DNA of 64,000 nt from assembly GCA_015059945.1 (NCBI GenBank), contig SUZJ01000002.1, positions 124,001-188,000 of the forward strand. Reading direction: 5' to 3'. Each line of letters starts with the position of its first letter. Within the stretch, counting starts at the first letter, position 1. The stretch is from Rikenellaceae bacterium (GTDB taxonomy: Bacteria > Bacteroidota > Bacteroidia > Bacteroidales > Rikenellaceae). The notes under the pieces are model-generated. The model was not told where the DNA came from. It did no database searches and was given only the letters and a program-made list of their open reading frames with translations. Shown here in pieces: positions 36,752-44,854 of this stretch. The position numbers were made by a program, and so were the translations under genes.

Positions 36752-39166
36752 ATGAAGAGATTTTTTGTGCTGCTGCTTGTGGGTGCTGCCTCGGTGTGGG
36801 GTGCTATGGCCCAAAGTTTTACTCTTACCGCCACCGCCACCAATTCCGCAGGCGAGGCCGTGGCCTATGCTACCGCCCTGCTCGAAGCCGAGGGGGTGGG
36901 GCAGAGTGGTGCCCCTATCTATGACGTGGCCGACCAGGCGGGGCGCATAGAGATTGAGGCCCCCAAGGGGAGCTATACCCTTGTGATTACCTGCATCGGC
37001 TACGACGACAAGCGTGTGGCCGTCGTGCTCGACAAAAATGTAGAACTGGGCACCATTGTTATGGAGCAGGGCGAGGGGCTTGTGATTGAAGAGATTGGTG
37101 TGGCGGGCGGAATGATTACGCGCCAAGCCGACCGCTATGTGATGAACAACATTGCGGGCAACCCTGCGGCTGTGGGGCGCGATACCTACGAGATGCTGCG
37201 CTTGGCCCCGGGAGTCTTTGCCGATGAGAGTGGCAATGTGTCGGTCGGTGGCCGAGGTGCGGTGAAGATACTCATTGGCGAGCGCGAACTGCGCCTCTCG
37301 GGCGAGGATTTGCGCAACTATCTGAAATCTATCCCTGCCGAAAATCTGCAAAAAATCGAAATCATACCCCAAAGCGGTGCCGACTACGATGCCTCCTCGA
37401 CGGGTGGCGTCATACGCATCACCCTGCGCCGTCAGCGCGACGACGGTATGAACGGCTCGGTGGCACTTGGCTACAACCGCTCGATGGGCACCAGCTACTC
37501 GCTCGGCCCAAATGCAACGCTCAACTACAAGAGCGGCTCGCTGAGCCTCTATGGTAACCTGTCGTTGGCCGACTACGAATATAGCGCCAATATGACCGAG
37601 CATACCACCTACGATATGGGTGGCACCATCGGCTCTACCTCGCTGATGCAGAGCCGCAAGCGCTCGGGCAACGGTATGGTGGGCGCAATCTACGACCTCT
37701 CGGAGCGCAGCAGTGTGGGCGTTGAGTACACGCTGGCCTACTCGCCCGCTACGCCCGACTATGTGACCAGCACCCTCGACCTTGCCCACAACGACCTCAT
37801 CGAGCGCCACAAGAGCCTCTACGAGCAGCGCTCGCGCTCTCTGATGCAGATGATGACGGCCAACTATGTGCGCAAGCTCGACGACCAGGGCTCGACCTTC
37901 AAGCTGATTGCCGACTGGGCCTCGAATGTGACCAGTGGTGGCAACGATGCCCACGACCAGATGACCATAATCGACAGCTATGGGCCCACGACCACGACCA
38001 TCGACTCGCTCTACAACAACCGCAGCGAGGCCGATTACAGCTACTACACCCTGACGGCGGCGGTGGAGAAGAAGCTGTCGCCCACAACTGTTCTGCGCTA
38101 TGGTGCAAAATACACCCTTACGGACACTTACAGCACCACTCGCTACACCTATCAGCAGGGTGGTCAGACCGTTGCGTTGCCAACCTACGATACCACAACC
38201 GATTACAGCGAGCACATTGGCGCCCTCTATGGCGTTTATGCCACTACGTTTGCGAGTGGCCTCTCGCTCTCGGCAGGTCTGAGGGCCGAGTACACATCGA
38301 TACCCGTGCTGCGCCAAAACTACCTGAGTCTGTTCCCCAATGTGAGTGTGTCGTGGCCGCTCAACCCTATGCAGACGGTCATCTTGGCAGGTAACTACAA
38401 GCGCAGTATCCAGCGCCCCGCGTTCTGGCAGATGAACCCTGTGAGAAATCAGCTCTCGGAGTACTCCTACCAGGTGGGAAACCCCGACTTGAGGCCCGTA
38501 TATGTCGATGACCTGTCGCTGTCGGCTGTGTTGATGTATCGCTATACGGTTACGCTGGGTGCACTGGTGCAGCACGACAACATCTCGCAGTTGGCACTGG
38601 TAGACGAGGCCGACCCAACGGGCCGCACGCTCAAATACCTGCACAAAAACCTCGACAACCTCAATCAGTACTACATCCAGCTGATGCTGCCTGCGCAGCC
38701 CACCCCCTGGTGGACCATAAATGCCAACCTGATGGGTGTGTGGCTCCGTCAGCGCATCGCTCAGGGCGAGCCTATGGACAATTCGTTCACAGCCCAGGGC
38801 TATATGACCAACACCTTCACGCTGCCCCGAGGGTGGATTGTGGACCTTACGGGCCAGTTTATGACCGATGCGCACGTTGGTAACCTCACGCAAAAGGGCT
38901 CGGGCAACATCAGCCTGGCCGTAAAGAAACGTATGTTGAGCGACAAACTCACCCTCTCGGTGGGTGTGAACAACCTGCTCGACGTCGATAAGGTGGTCTA
39001 TGCCGAGGGGCCAGGCTTTAGCAAGAGGCTCGTCGAGGACAACATTTGGGTTAGGAGCGTAAACGTAGCCCTGCGCTACAACTTCAACGCAGGTAAGGCC
39101 TTCCAGAGCCGCAATGTCGAGAGTGGTGCTGCCGACGAGGCCCTGCGTATAGGAAATTCGAAATAG
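36752..39166 (+). CDS. Outer-membrane beta-barrel (TonB-dependent receptor-like) protein
   Basis: An 804-residue protein with signal peptide MKRFFVLLLVGAASVWGAMAQ, a CarboxypepD_reg-like domain (about 22-115; NSAGEAVAYATALLEAEG), a plug-like region (about 120-230; VMNNIAGNPAAVGRDTYEMLRLAPGVFAD, VGGRGAVKILIGERELRLSGEDL, YDASSTGGVIRITLR) and a large beta-barrel of the OMP_b-brl_3 type (about 240-800). No SusD partner follows, so it is not a SusC-type glycan importer; iron chelate, peptide or other uptake is possible. The downstream CPBP gene begins 23 bp after its stop. The (AT)10 tract upstream could vary its expression. Confidence 0.9.
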   Translation: MKRFFVLLLVGAASVWGAMAQSFTLTATATNSAGEAVAYATALLEAEGVGQSGAPIYDVADQAGRIEIEAPKGSYTLVITCIGYDDKRVAVVLDKNVELGTIVMEQGEGLVIEEIGVAGGMITRQADRYVMNNIAGNPAAVGRDTYEMLRLAPGVFADESGNVSVGGRGAVKILIGERELRLSGEDLRNYLKSIPAENLQKIEIIPQSGADYDASSTGGVIRITLRRQRDDGMNGSVALGYNRSMGTSYSLGPNATLNYKSGSLSLYGNLSLADYEYSANMTEHTTYDMGGTIGSTSLMQSRKRSGNGMVGAIYDLSERSSVGVEYTLAYSPATPDYVTSTLDLAHNDLIERHKSLYEQRSRSLMQMMTANYVRKLDDQGSTFKLIADWASNVTSGGNDAHDQMTIIDSYGPTTTTIDSLYNNRSEADYSYYTLTAAVEKKLSPTTVLRYGAKYTLTDTYSTTRYTYQQGGQTVALPTYDTTTDYSEHIGALYGVYATTFASGLSLSAGLRAEYTSIPVLRQNYLSLFPNVSVSWPLNPMQTVILAGNYKRSIQRPAFWQMNPVRNQLSEYSYQVGNPDLRPVYVDDLSLSAVLMYRYTVTLGALVQHDNISQLALVDEADPTGRTLKYLHKNLDNLNQYYIQLMLPAQPTPWWTINANLMGVWLRQRIAQGEPMDNSFTAQGYMTNTFTLPRGWIVDLTGQFMTDAHVGNLTQKGSGNISLAVKKRMLSDKLTLSVGVNNLLDVDKVVYAEGPGFSKRLVEDNIWVRSVNVALRYNFNAGKAFQSRNVESGAADEALRIGNSK

Positions 39167-39189
39167 TTTTTAGTAATACAATAGACAAG

Positions 39190-40131
39190 ATGAAACGAGC
39201 AACTATATTTGCCATTGCGGTCTGCCTGGTGGGGTGGGCTGTGGCACTACTTTTTGGCGAGCTGTCGGGCGGTGTGAGCCCCCAGAGTTATACTATCTTT
39301 GGCTCGCTCTATATGTTCCTGCCCGCTCTGGTGGCACTGGTGATGCAACTCCTCTCGCACCGCAAAGGGCAGGGCAAGGTGCTCAGTCCAACGCAGTTGC
39401 AGCTGCTGCGCTTTCGCCCACGCTGGTCGTGGCTGGTGGGCGTAGTGGTGGCTGTTGTGGCGGTATTTCTGAGCCTTGGGGTGTCGGCCTTGTTTGTCGA
39501 TGTTGTGTCGTTCAAAGAGGGCACTATGGCCCAGATGGTTGCCTCGGGCGCAAGCCCCGAGCTGATTGAGCAGAGTATGGCGCAACTAAATATGGTGCCC
39601 GACTGGGCGATGCTGCTCGCAACGGTGGTGTCGGGCCTCTTGGCAGGCCTGACCATCAACGCTCTGTTTGCCTTTGGCGAGGAGTTTGGCTGGCGCTGCT
39701 TCTTGGTGGGCGAGCTGGCCGACAAGAAGTTCCTCACCTCGGCACTCTTTATTGGTGCTGTGTGGGGCATCTGGCACGCACCTATGATACTGCTCTTCGG
39801 CCATAACTACCCAAACGACAGGGCTTTGGGGGTGGCTATGATGGTGCTATTCTGTGTGCTGGCCGGAGCGATTGAGCTCTACTTTGTGCTCAAAGCTGGC
39901 TCTGTGTGGCCTGCGGCAATCTTCCACGGAGTAATGAACGCTCTGGGCGGTGTGACGGTAATTATGATTCCCAATGAGTCTAACATCGTACACTCGTTTA
40001 TGGGCCTCTCGGGTGCAGCAGCCCTGACAGTTGTGTGCATAGGGCTCTACTTGTGGGACCGCTACGTCAGTCGCGACAATATATTTGGCTCAACACTGGG
40101 TGCATCGCTCAGTAGGGCCGACAAGAAATAA
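39190..40131 (+). CDS. CPBP family intramembrane glutamic endopeptidase
   Basis: A 313-residue membrane protein with about eight hydrophobic helices. It carries the three CPBP/Abi motifs: FGEEFGWRCFLVGELA near residue 160 (paired glutamates and arginine), GAVWGIWHAPMIL near residue 198 (histidine) and AIFHGVMNALGG near residue 245. Such proteases act on membrane proteins and include Rce1-like CAAX proteases and bacteriocin-immunity proteins; the substrate is unknown. It is likely co-transcribed with the outer-membrane receptor before it and the PH-domain protein after it. Confidence 0.92.
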   Translation: MKRATIFAIAVCLVGWAVALLFGELSGGVSPQSYTIFGSLYMFLPALVALVMQLLSHRKGQGKVLSPTQLQLLRFRPRWSWLVGVVVAVVAVFLSLGVSALFVDVVSFKEGTMAQMVASGASPELIEQSMAQLNMVPDWAMLLATVVSGLLAGLTINALFAFGEEFGWRCFLVGELADKKFLTSALFIGAVWGIWHAPMILLFGHNYPNDRALGVAMMVLFCVLAGAIELYFVLKAGSVWPAAIFHGVMNALGGVTVIMIPNESNIVHSFMGLSGAAALTVVCIGLYLWDRYVSRDNIFGSTLGASLSRADKK

Positions 40132-40162
40132 TTAACCCAAAACTAATAGATTTTTATTGCGT

Positions 40163-40687
40163 ATGGAGTTACTCTACAAATACCGATTTCACTGGTTAGA
40201 CCTGTTGATTATGGCGCTGGTCATTGTGACCCTTATGGGATTTGCGGTACTGGCCTTTGCAGGTGTTGTCCCCCTCGAAGAGGGCGAAGAGGCGGCCCCC
40301 TGGGTGATTTGTGTCGTGGCGGTGGTTGTTGTGGCGCTTTTCTTTACCTTTACACCCCAGTATGTGGCCATTGGCTATGATATGTTGGTAGTTAAGTGTA
40401 CCCTGCGCACGTTGCAGATACCCCTGCGCGATATTGCTACCATCGAGTCTTTCGACAGCGCCCTGTTGGTGACCAAGAAGGCAACCCGCGTGGGTATGAG
40501 TGGTGCGAGTATGAGCGTGGGGCGCTACCGCATTGCGGGCCTTGGGCGCGTGGATGTCATCACCACCCAGAGGGCCGACCGAGTGATGATTACCACCAAA
40601 TTTGGCTACCGAGTGGTCATCAACTGCCCCATAGATGCTCTGCGCAACCACCCCCATATGCTGCGCGTCAAAGGTAATCACCAATAA
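40163..40687 (+). CDS. Membrane-anchored bacterial PH-domain protein
   Basis: The track's start at 40157 is a TTG; the ATG two codons later (40163, MELLYKYRFHWLDLL) is preferred and gives 174 residues. Two membrane helices (about 13-35 and 47-65) precede a compact beta domain: YVAIGYDMLVVKCTLRTLQIPLRDIATIES and ADRVMITTKFGYRVVINC. This resembles bacterial PH-like (bPH) domains that follow membrane helices. No enzyme motif is present and the function is unknown. It follows the CPBP gene by 31 bp and ends the unit. Confidence 0.72.
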   Translation: MELLYKYRFHWLDLLIMALVIVTLMGFAVLAFAGVVPLEEGEEAAPWVICVVAVVVVALFFTFTPQYVAIGYDMLVVKCTLRTLQIPLRDIATIESFDSALLVTKKATRVGMSGASMSVGRYRIAGLGRVDVITTQRADRVMITTKFGYRVVINCPIDALRNHPHMLRVKGNHQ

Positions 40688-40689
40688 TG

Positions 40690-40835
40690 TATTTCCCCCC
40701 CTCTAAATTAGAGGGGTGCCTGTTAGGGTGGGGGCGTGTGTTGACAGTGATAGTTCACAGTTTACAGTTTACAGTTGACAGACCCCTCCGCTGCTACGCA
40801 GCACCTCCCCTAATTTAGGGGAGGAGTTTGGGGTG
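40690..40835. repeat. GC-rich palindromic elements flanking a 7-bp array
   Basis: CCCCTCTAAATTAGAGGGG and CTCCCCTAATTTAGGGGAG are perfect palindromes; between them are TAGTTCA CAGTTTA CAGTTTA CAGTTGA (period 7, 40744-40783) and a CGCTGCTACGCAGC hairpin. The first element, in inverse orientation, matches the layout at 7048-7247 (CACACGCCCCC ... GGCACCCC). It looks like a 7-bp array bracketed by a dispersed REP-like element. Confidence 0.75.
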
Positions 40836-40855
40836 AGTTGGAAATCGAAGTATAG

Positions 40856-40892
40856 CAATTCTCAATTCTCAATTTTCAATTCTCAATTCTCT
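40856..40892. repeat. 7-bp tandem array (CAATTCT)
   Basis: Five units, CAATTCT CAATTCT CAATTTT CAATTCT CAATTCT, lie directly upstream of the sirtuin promoter element. Confidence 0.92.
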
Positions 40893-40896
40893 TTGT

Positions 40897-40904
40897 TATC
40901 TTTG
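40897..40904 (+). promoter_or_regulatory. -7 promoter element of the sirtuin gene
   Basis: TATCTTTG matches TAnnTTTG exactly, 23 bp before the ATG. The -33 position falls inside the CAATTCT array. Confidence 0.6.
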
Positions 40905-40927
40905 CTTTTTAATGCCGAGCAAAGATT

Positions 40928-41626
40928 ATGAAGAGAGTTGTTGTTTTTACGGGTGCGGGGGTGAGTGCCGATAGTGGCATTGCCACCTTCCGCGACAGCG
41001 ACGGCCTGTGGGCCAACTATCGTATTGAGGACGTATGCACCCCCGAGGCGCTGGTGCGTAACCGCGCAGGGGTGATAGAGTTCTACAACATCCGCCGCCG
41101 CGAGGTGCTGGCCAAAGAGCCCAATGCGGGCCACTATGCACTGGCGCGATTGGAGGAGTACTTCGATGTGGATGTCATAACCCAAAATATTGACAATCTG
41201 CACGAAAGGGCGGGCTCGCGGCGAGTGCTTCACCTCCACGGCGAGATTACCAAACTGCGCTCGGAACGCAACTCCGACCTTATAGTCCCCATCGAGGGGT
41301 GGGAGCAGAAGCTCGACCAACGAGGGCCCGATGGAGCCCTCCTGAGGCCCCACATTGTCTTTTTTGGTGAGAGTGTGCCTATGTTCGACAGGGCTACGCA
41401 GATAGCCTCGCAGGCAGACATTATGGTCGTTGTGGGTAGCTCGCTGGCGGTCTATCCTGCGGCCTCGCTGGTGCGCTACGTAAGGCCCGAGGTGCCAGTC
41501 TACCTCGTAGACCCCAACCTGCCACAAGGCCACGGTATCCGCAACCTGAAAGAGTACATACCCCTGCGCTCGGCCGAGGGAACTCCACTATTGGTAGACC
41601 GATTGATAGAAGAATACAAAGACTAA
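40928..41626 (+). CDS. Sir2-family NAD-dependent protein deacylase without zinc cysteines
   Basis: A 232-residue sirtuin. The NAD-binding loop TGAGVSADSGIATFRD, the ribose/nicotinamide motif TQNIDNLHERAG and the catalytic histidine motif HLHGE are all present, as is GSSLAVYPAASLV for the second NAD contact. The four cysteines that bind zinc in standard sirtuins are missing: the stretch after HGE (ITKLRSERNSDLIVPIEGWEQ) has none, and the only cysteine is near residue 38. Zinc-less sirtuins of this type are common in Bacteroidota. It would remove acetyl or other acyl groups from lysines such as on metabolic enzymes. Carbamate kinase follows 21 bp downstream. Confidence 0.92.
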   Translation: MKRVVVFTGAGVSADSGIATFRDSDGLWANYRIEDVCTPEALVRNRAGVIEFYNIRRREVLAKEPNAGHYALARLEEYFDVDVITQNIDNLHERAGSRRVLHLHGEITKLRSERNSDLIVPIEGWEQKLDQRGPDGALLRPHIVFFGESVPMFDRATQIASQADIMVVVGSSLAVYPAASLVRYVRPEVPVYLVDPNLPQGHGIRNLKEYIPLRSAEGTPLLVDRLIEEYKD

Positions 41627-41647
41627 CCAGATACTGCCTAAAACACT

Positions 41648-42592
41648 ATGAACCAGAAACTTGTTGTAATAGCCTTTGGCGGCAATGCACTGCTGCGCAA
41701 GGGCGAGAACCTCAGCTACCAAGAGCAGCTGCGCAATGTTGAACAGATTTGCGACCAACTGTCGGCAATGGCAGCCGATGGGGTACGAATGATTATTGGC
41801 CACGGCAACGGCCCTCAGGTGGGCAACGTGCTGTTGCAGCACGAGGCAGGCCGTCAGGTCTTTGGCTTGGAGGCTATGCCGCTCGACTTCTGCGTGGCCG
41901 AAACCCAGGGTGCTCTGGGCTATATGATTGAGCACGGTATGCGCAATATGACTCTGTCGAAGGGCATCGACCGCAGGGTGGTTACACTGCTCTCGCAGGT
42001 GATTGTAGACGAAAAGGATAGCGCCTTTGGTAACCCCACCAAGCCCGTGGGACCATTCTACTCAAAAGAGCAGGCGGTGGTATTTGCCCAGCGCAAGGGC
42101 GAAACCTACCACTGCGACCCCAAGGGCCGAGGTTGGCGCAAGGTTGTGGCCTCGCCAAAGCCTCTGGGAATACTGAACGTAGAACTTATTAAGCAGTTGG
42201 CCGACCAGGGCGACATTGTGGTTGCCGTAGGTGGCGGTGGCGTGGCCGTAGTAGATGAGGGGCGCCACTACCGAGGTGTTGAGGCGGTGATTGACAAGGA
42301 CTTGGCTCTGGCTTGCGCAGCCGTAGAGGTGGGTGCCGATGAGTTCTACATACTCACCGATGTGGCCAAGGTGTGCCTTCACTTCAACACCCCCCAGGAG
42401 CGCACGCTCGACCGCATAACCGTAGCCGAAGCCAAGCAATACCTGGCCGAGGGACACTTTGCCGAGGGGTCGATGGCGCCCAAGATTCGCGCAGCGATAC
42501 ACTACATCGAGGCGGGTGGCAAGGAGTGCATCATTACCGATGCGGCCGAACTGCACAACCCCTCGTGTGGCACACGCATAGTGGCCGAGTAG
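41648..42592 (+). CDS. arcC: Carbamate kinase
   Basis: Transfers phosphate between carbamoyl phosphate and ADP, making ATP and carbamate in arginine or agmatine breakdown. The 314-residue protein is of normal length and shows the family landmarks: IAFGGNALLRKGE, MIIGHGNGPQVGNVLLQ, VGGGGVAVVDEGRHYRGVEAVIDKD and LTDVAKVCLHF, with a C-terminal ECIITDAAELHNPSCGT. It belongs to the amino-acid kinase fold. No arginine deiminase or ornithine carbamoyltransferase is adjacent, so the source of carbamoyl phosphate is not apparent here. It sits between the sirtuin and a peptide-type transporter, probably in one transcript. Confidence 0.95.
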   Translation: MNQKLVVIAFGGNALLRKGENLSYQEQLRNVEQICDQLSAMAADGVRMIIGHGNGPQVGNVLLQHEAGRQVFGLEAMPLDFCVAETQGALGYMIEHGMRNMTLSKGIDRRVVTLLSQVIVDEKDSAFGNPTKPVGPFYSKEQAVVFAQRKGETYHCDPKGRGWRKVVASPKPLGILNVELIKQLADQGDIVVAVGGGGVAVVDEGRHYRGVEAVIDKDLALACAAVEVGADEFYILTDVAKVCLHFNTPQERTLDRITVAEAKQYLAEGHFAEGSMAPKIRAAIHYIEAGGKECIITDAAELHNPSCGTRIVAE

Positions 42593-42648
42593 GGTGGTGG
42601 GCCGAGTGCCGACCGAGAGGAAGAAACCGACAAACCAAACGATAAAAA

Positions 42649-44031
42649 ATGGCAAAACAAGAAAAAGTACGATTCTCCAAGGCCTTTTGGGTAGCCAATA
42701 TGGCCGAGATGTTTGAGAGGGCGGCCTACTATGGCGTCTTTGTGGTAATTACGCTCTACCTGAGCAACATATTGGGCTTTAGCGATATCGAGGCGGGTAT
42801 CATCAGCGGCTTGTATGCTTCGCTGCTCTACTTCCTGCCCCCATTTACGGGCGCTTATGCCGACCGCATAGGCTTCCGCAAGTCAATGCTGCTGGCCTTT
42901 ACGCTGCTTACGATTGGCTATGCAGGCTTGGCACTGCTGCCCACAGGGTTGGAGGCCGCAGGGCTGGTCGAGTATGGCGAGCGTACAACCTTCACGGGCC
43001 TTACCACAAGCGGCTACCGCTATGCCATTGTGCCCATTCTGGTGGTGCTGATGGTGGGTGGCTCGTTCATCAAGGGCATCATTAGTGGCAGTGTGGCCAA
43101 AGAGACCGACGAGAAAAATCGCGCGCGAGGATTTGCCATTTTCTACGCTATGATTAACATCGGCTCGTTCTCGGGCAAGTTCATTATCGAGCCTCTGCGT
43201 CAGGGCCTTGGCGATAGTGGCCTGATATATCTCAACTGGTTCTCGGTGGCTATGACACTGCTGGCTCTGGTGGCAATCTATATCTTCTACCGTAGCGACA
43301 ACGCACAGCCCGACAAGAGCAAGACTATGCGCCACACCATCGAGTCGTTTGGCAAACTGCTGCGCAACGGCCGACTCATTGCGCTGATACTCATCGTTAG
43401 CGGCTTTTGGATTGTCTACTACCAGCTCTACGCCACTATGCCCAAGTATGTTATCCGCTTGGCGGGCGAGGCGAGCACCATCGGCTGGTACACTATGCTC
43501 AACCCCCTGGTGGTGATACTCACGGTAAACGGACTTACGCGAATGTTGTCTAAACGCTCGGCCTTGTTCTCGATGATGCTGGGTATGTGCATCATCCCCA
43601 TCTCGGCACTCATTATGTCGTCGGGCCACCTGTTCAGCGAGCCCATTTTGGGCCTCCACCCCGTGGTGTTTATGATGCTATGCGGCATTGTGGTGCAGGC
43701 TCTGGCCGAGGCCCTCATTTCGCCCCGCTACTTGGAGTACTTCTCGTTGCAGTCGCCTAAGGGCGAGGAGGGTATGTATCTGGGCTTTGCGCAGTTGGAG
43801 TCGTTTGTGTCTACGCTGGTGGGCTTTGCAATGTCGGGCTGGCTGCTCGATAAGTACTGCCCCGATCCTGCGCGCTTTGCCACCCACGAGGAGTGGCTTG
43901 CCGCATCGGCCAATGCACACTATATATGGTACTACTTTGCCGCCATTGCGGCCGTTGCTGCTGTGGCGCTGGTCATCTACCAAATTGTGGTTAAACGCTT
44001 GGATGAAAAGAAATTGAAAATGGAAAATTAA
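42649..44031 (+). CDS. POT/PTR2-type MFS transporter (probable peptide transporter)
   Basis: A 460-residue, roughly 12-helix major-facilitator protein. The proton-coupled oligopeptide signature ExxERxxYYG is seen near residue 20 (EMFERAAYYG), followed by a GAYADRIGFRKSM loop between helices 2 and 3. It most likely imports small peptides with protons, though other POT substrates are possible. The gene lies 56 bp after carbamate kinase. Its last residues, KKLKMEN, are encoded by DNA of the 7-bp repeat type (TTGAAAATGGAAAATTAA), so the array reaches into the coding sequence and provides the stop codon. Confidence 0.85.
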   Translation: MAKQEKVRFSKAFWVANMAEMFERAAYYGVFVVITLYLSNILGFSDIEAGIISGLYASLLYFLPPFTGAYADRIGFRKSMLLAFTLLTIGYAGLALLPTGLEAAGLVEYGERTTFTGLTTSGYRYAIVPILVVLMVGGSFIKGIISGSVAKETDEKNRARGFAIFYAMINIGSFSGKFIIEPLRQGLGDSGLIYLNWFSVAMTLLALVAIYIFYRSDNAQPDKSKTMRHTIESFGKLLRNGRLIALILIVSGFWIVYYQLYATMPKYVIRLAGEASTIGWYTMLNPLVVILTVNGLTRMLSKRSALFSMMLGMCIIPISALIMSSGHLFSEPILGLHPVVFMMLCGIVVQALAEALISPRYLEYFSLQSPKGEEGMYLGFAQLESFVSTLVGFAMSGWLLDKYCPDPARFATHEEWLAASANAHYIWYYFAAIAAVAAVALVIYQIVVKRLDEKKLKMEN

Positions 44032-44059
44032 GGTGTGTCTATCGACACAGAAATTTATA

Positions 44060-44105
44060 AATACTCGCACCGAAGGTGCACCAAAATTCTCAATTCTCAA
44101 TTGAC
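44060..44105. repeat. Hairpin joined to a 7-bp array
   Basis: AAATACTCGCACCGAAGGTGC folds as a short hairpin (GCACC/GGTGC) and runs into AAATTCT CAATTCT CAATTG. A similar hairpin-plus-array unit occurs at 55191-55243. GTGTCTATCGACAC just before (44035-44054) is another hairpin and may end the transporter mRNA. A further CAATTCT pair lies at 44185-44198, before trmH. Confidence 0.65.
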
Positions 44106-44218
44106 CAAGCTGACGCTTGCTCTAAAATGCTCACGCTCGGCATAGCTTGCAAGCAATCTCTGCTCTCGCTTACTCGCATTTGCCTCAATTCTCAATTCGT
44201 CATTAGACAAAAAGTAAT

Positions 44219-44776
44219 ATGCAGAAATTAACGCAACAACAGATGGGCCGCTTGACGGTCGACGAATTTAAGGCTATGGCCAAACTGCCCGTGGTGGCGG
44301 TGCTCGACAATGTGCGCTCGGCAGGCAATGTGGGTGCCTTCTTCCGCACCTCCGATGCCTTTGGTATGGCCGAGGTGGTGCTATGTGGCATTACTGCCCG
44401 ACCACCCCAAAAGGAGATTCACAAGACCGCTCTGGGGGCCGAGCTGACGGTTGCTTGGCGAGGTTTTGCCACCACATTGGAGGCGGTAGAGGCCCTGAGG
44501 GCCGAGGGCTACCGAGTGCTGGCCGTAGAGCAGTGCGAGGGGTCGACTATGCTGGGCGATTTTGTGCCAGAGGTGGGGCAGAGGTATGCACTGGTCTTTG
44601 GTAACGAGGTCGATGGCGTAGACCAGAGCGTGGTCGATGTCTGTGATGGAGCCATTGAGATACCCCAAGTGGGCACCAAACACTCGCTCAACGTGGCAGT
44701 TACGGGTGGCGTGGTGCTGTGGCACTTCTTTACCCGTCGACCGTCGACCGTCGACCGTCAACCGACAGAGGTCTAA
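44219..44776 (+). CDS. TrmH/SpoU family RNA 2'-O-methyltransferase
   Basis: A 185-residue SPOUT methyltransferase with all three knot motifs: motif 1 LDNVRSAGNVGAFFRTSDAF (about 30-49), motif 2 YALVFGNEVDGVDQSVVD (about 121-138) and motif 3 IEIPQVGTKHSLNVAVTGGVVLW. It methylates a ribose in tRNA or rRNA using S-adenosylmethionine; which position cannot be read. The C-terminal tail RRPSTVDRQPTEV is encoded entirely by a tandem 7-bp repeat (CGTCGAC) and the stop codon lies inside a further unit (GTCTAAC), so the tail is probably not part of the original enzyme. Convergent with htpG across a shared terminator. Confidence 0.9.
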   Translation: MQKLTQQQMGRLTVDEFKAMAKLPVVAVLDNVRSAGNVGAFFRTSDAFGMAEVVLCGITARPPQKEIHKTALGAELTVAWRGFATTLEAVEALRAEGYRVLAVEQCEGSTMLGDFVPEVGQRYALVFGNEVDGVDQSVVDVCDGAIEIPQVGTKHSLNVAVTGGVVLWHFFTRRPSTVDRQPTEV

Positions 44777-44787
44777 CGTCGAACGTC
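44735..44787. repeat. 7-bp tandem array (CGTCGAC) overlapping the trmH 3' end
   Basis: CGTCGAC x3, CGTCAAC, then GTCTAAC GTCGAAC GTC. About 42 bases are translated as the tail of the methyltransferase; the TAA stop is in GTCTAAC. Confidence 0.92.
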
Positions 44788-44788
44788 A

Positions 44789-44852
44789 AAAGAAAAGGCT
44801 GAAAGGAAAACCCTTTCAGCCTTTTCTTTTCAACTTTCAATTCTCAATTCTC
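44789..44852. terminator. Bidirectional terminator, followed by a CAATTCT array
   Basis: AAAGAAAAGGCTGAAAGG (44789-44806) pairs perfectly with 44812-44829, giving T tracts on both strands between convergent trmH and htpG. A 7-bp array, CAACTTT CAATTCT CAATTCT C, fills 44831-44852 up to the htpG stop. Confidence 0.88.
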
Positions 44853-44854
44853 CC

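Noticed and set aside
39190-40131. Bacteriocin immunity system built on the CPBP protein
   Set aside because: No bacteriocin precursor, leader peptidase or exporter is found around it.
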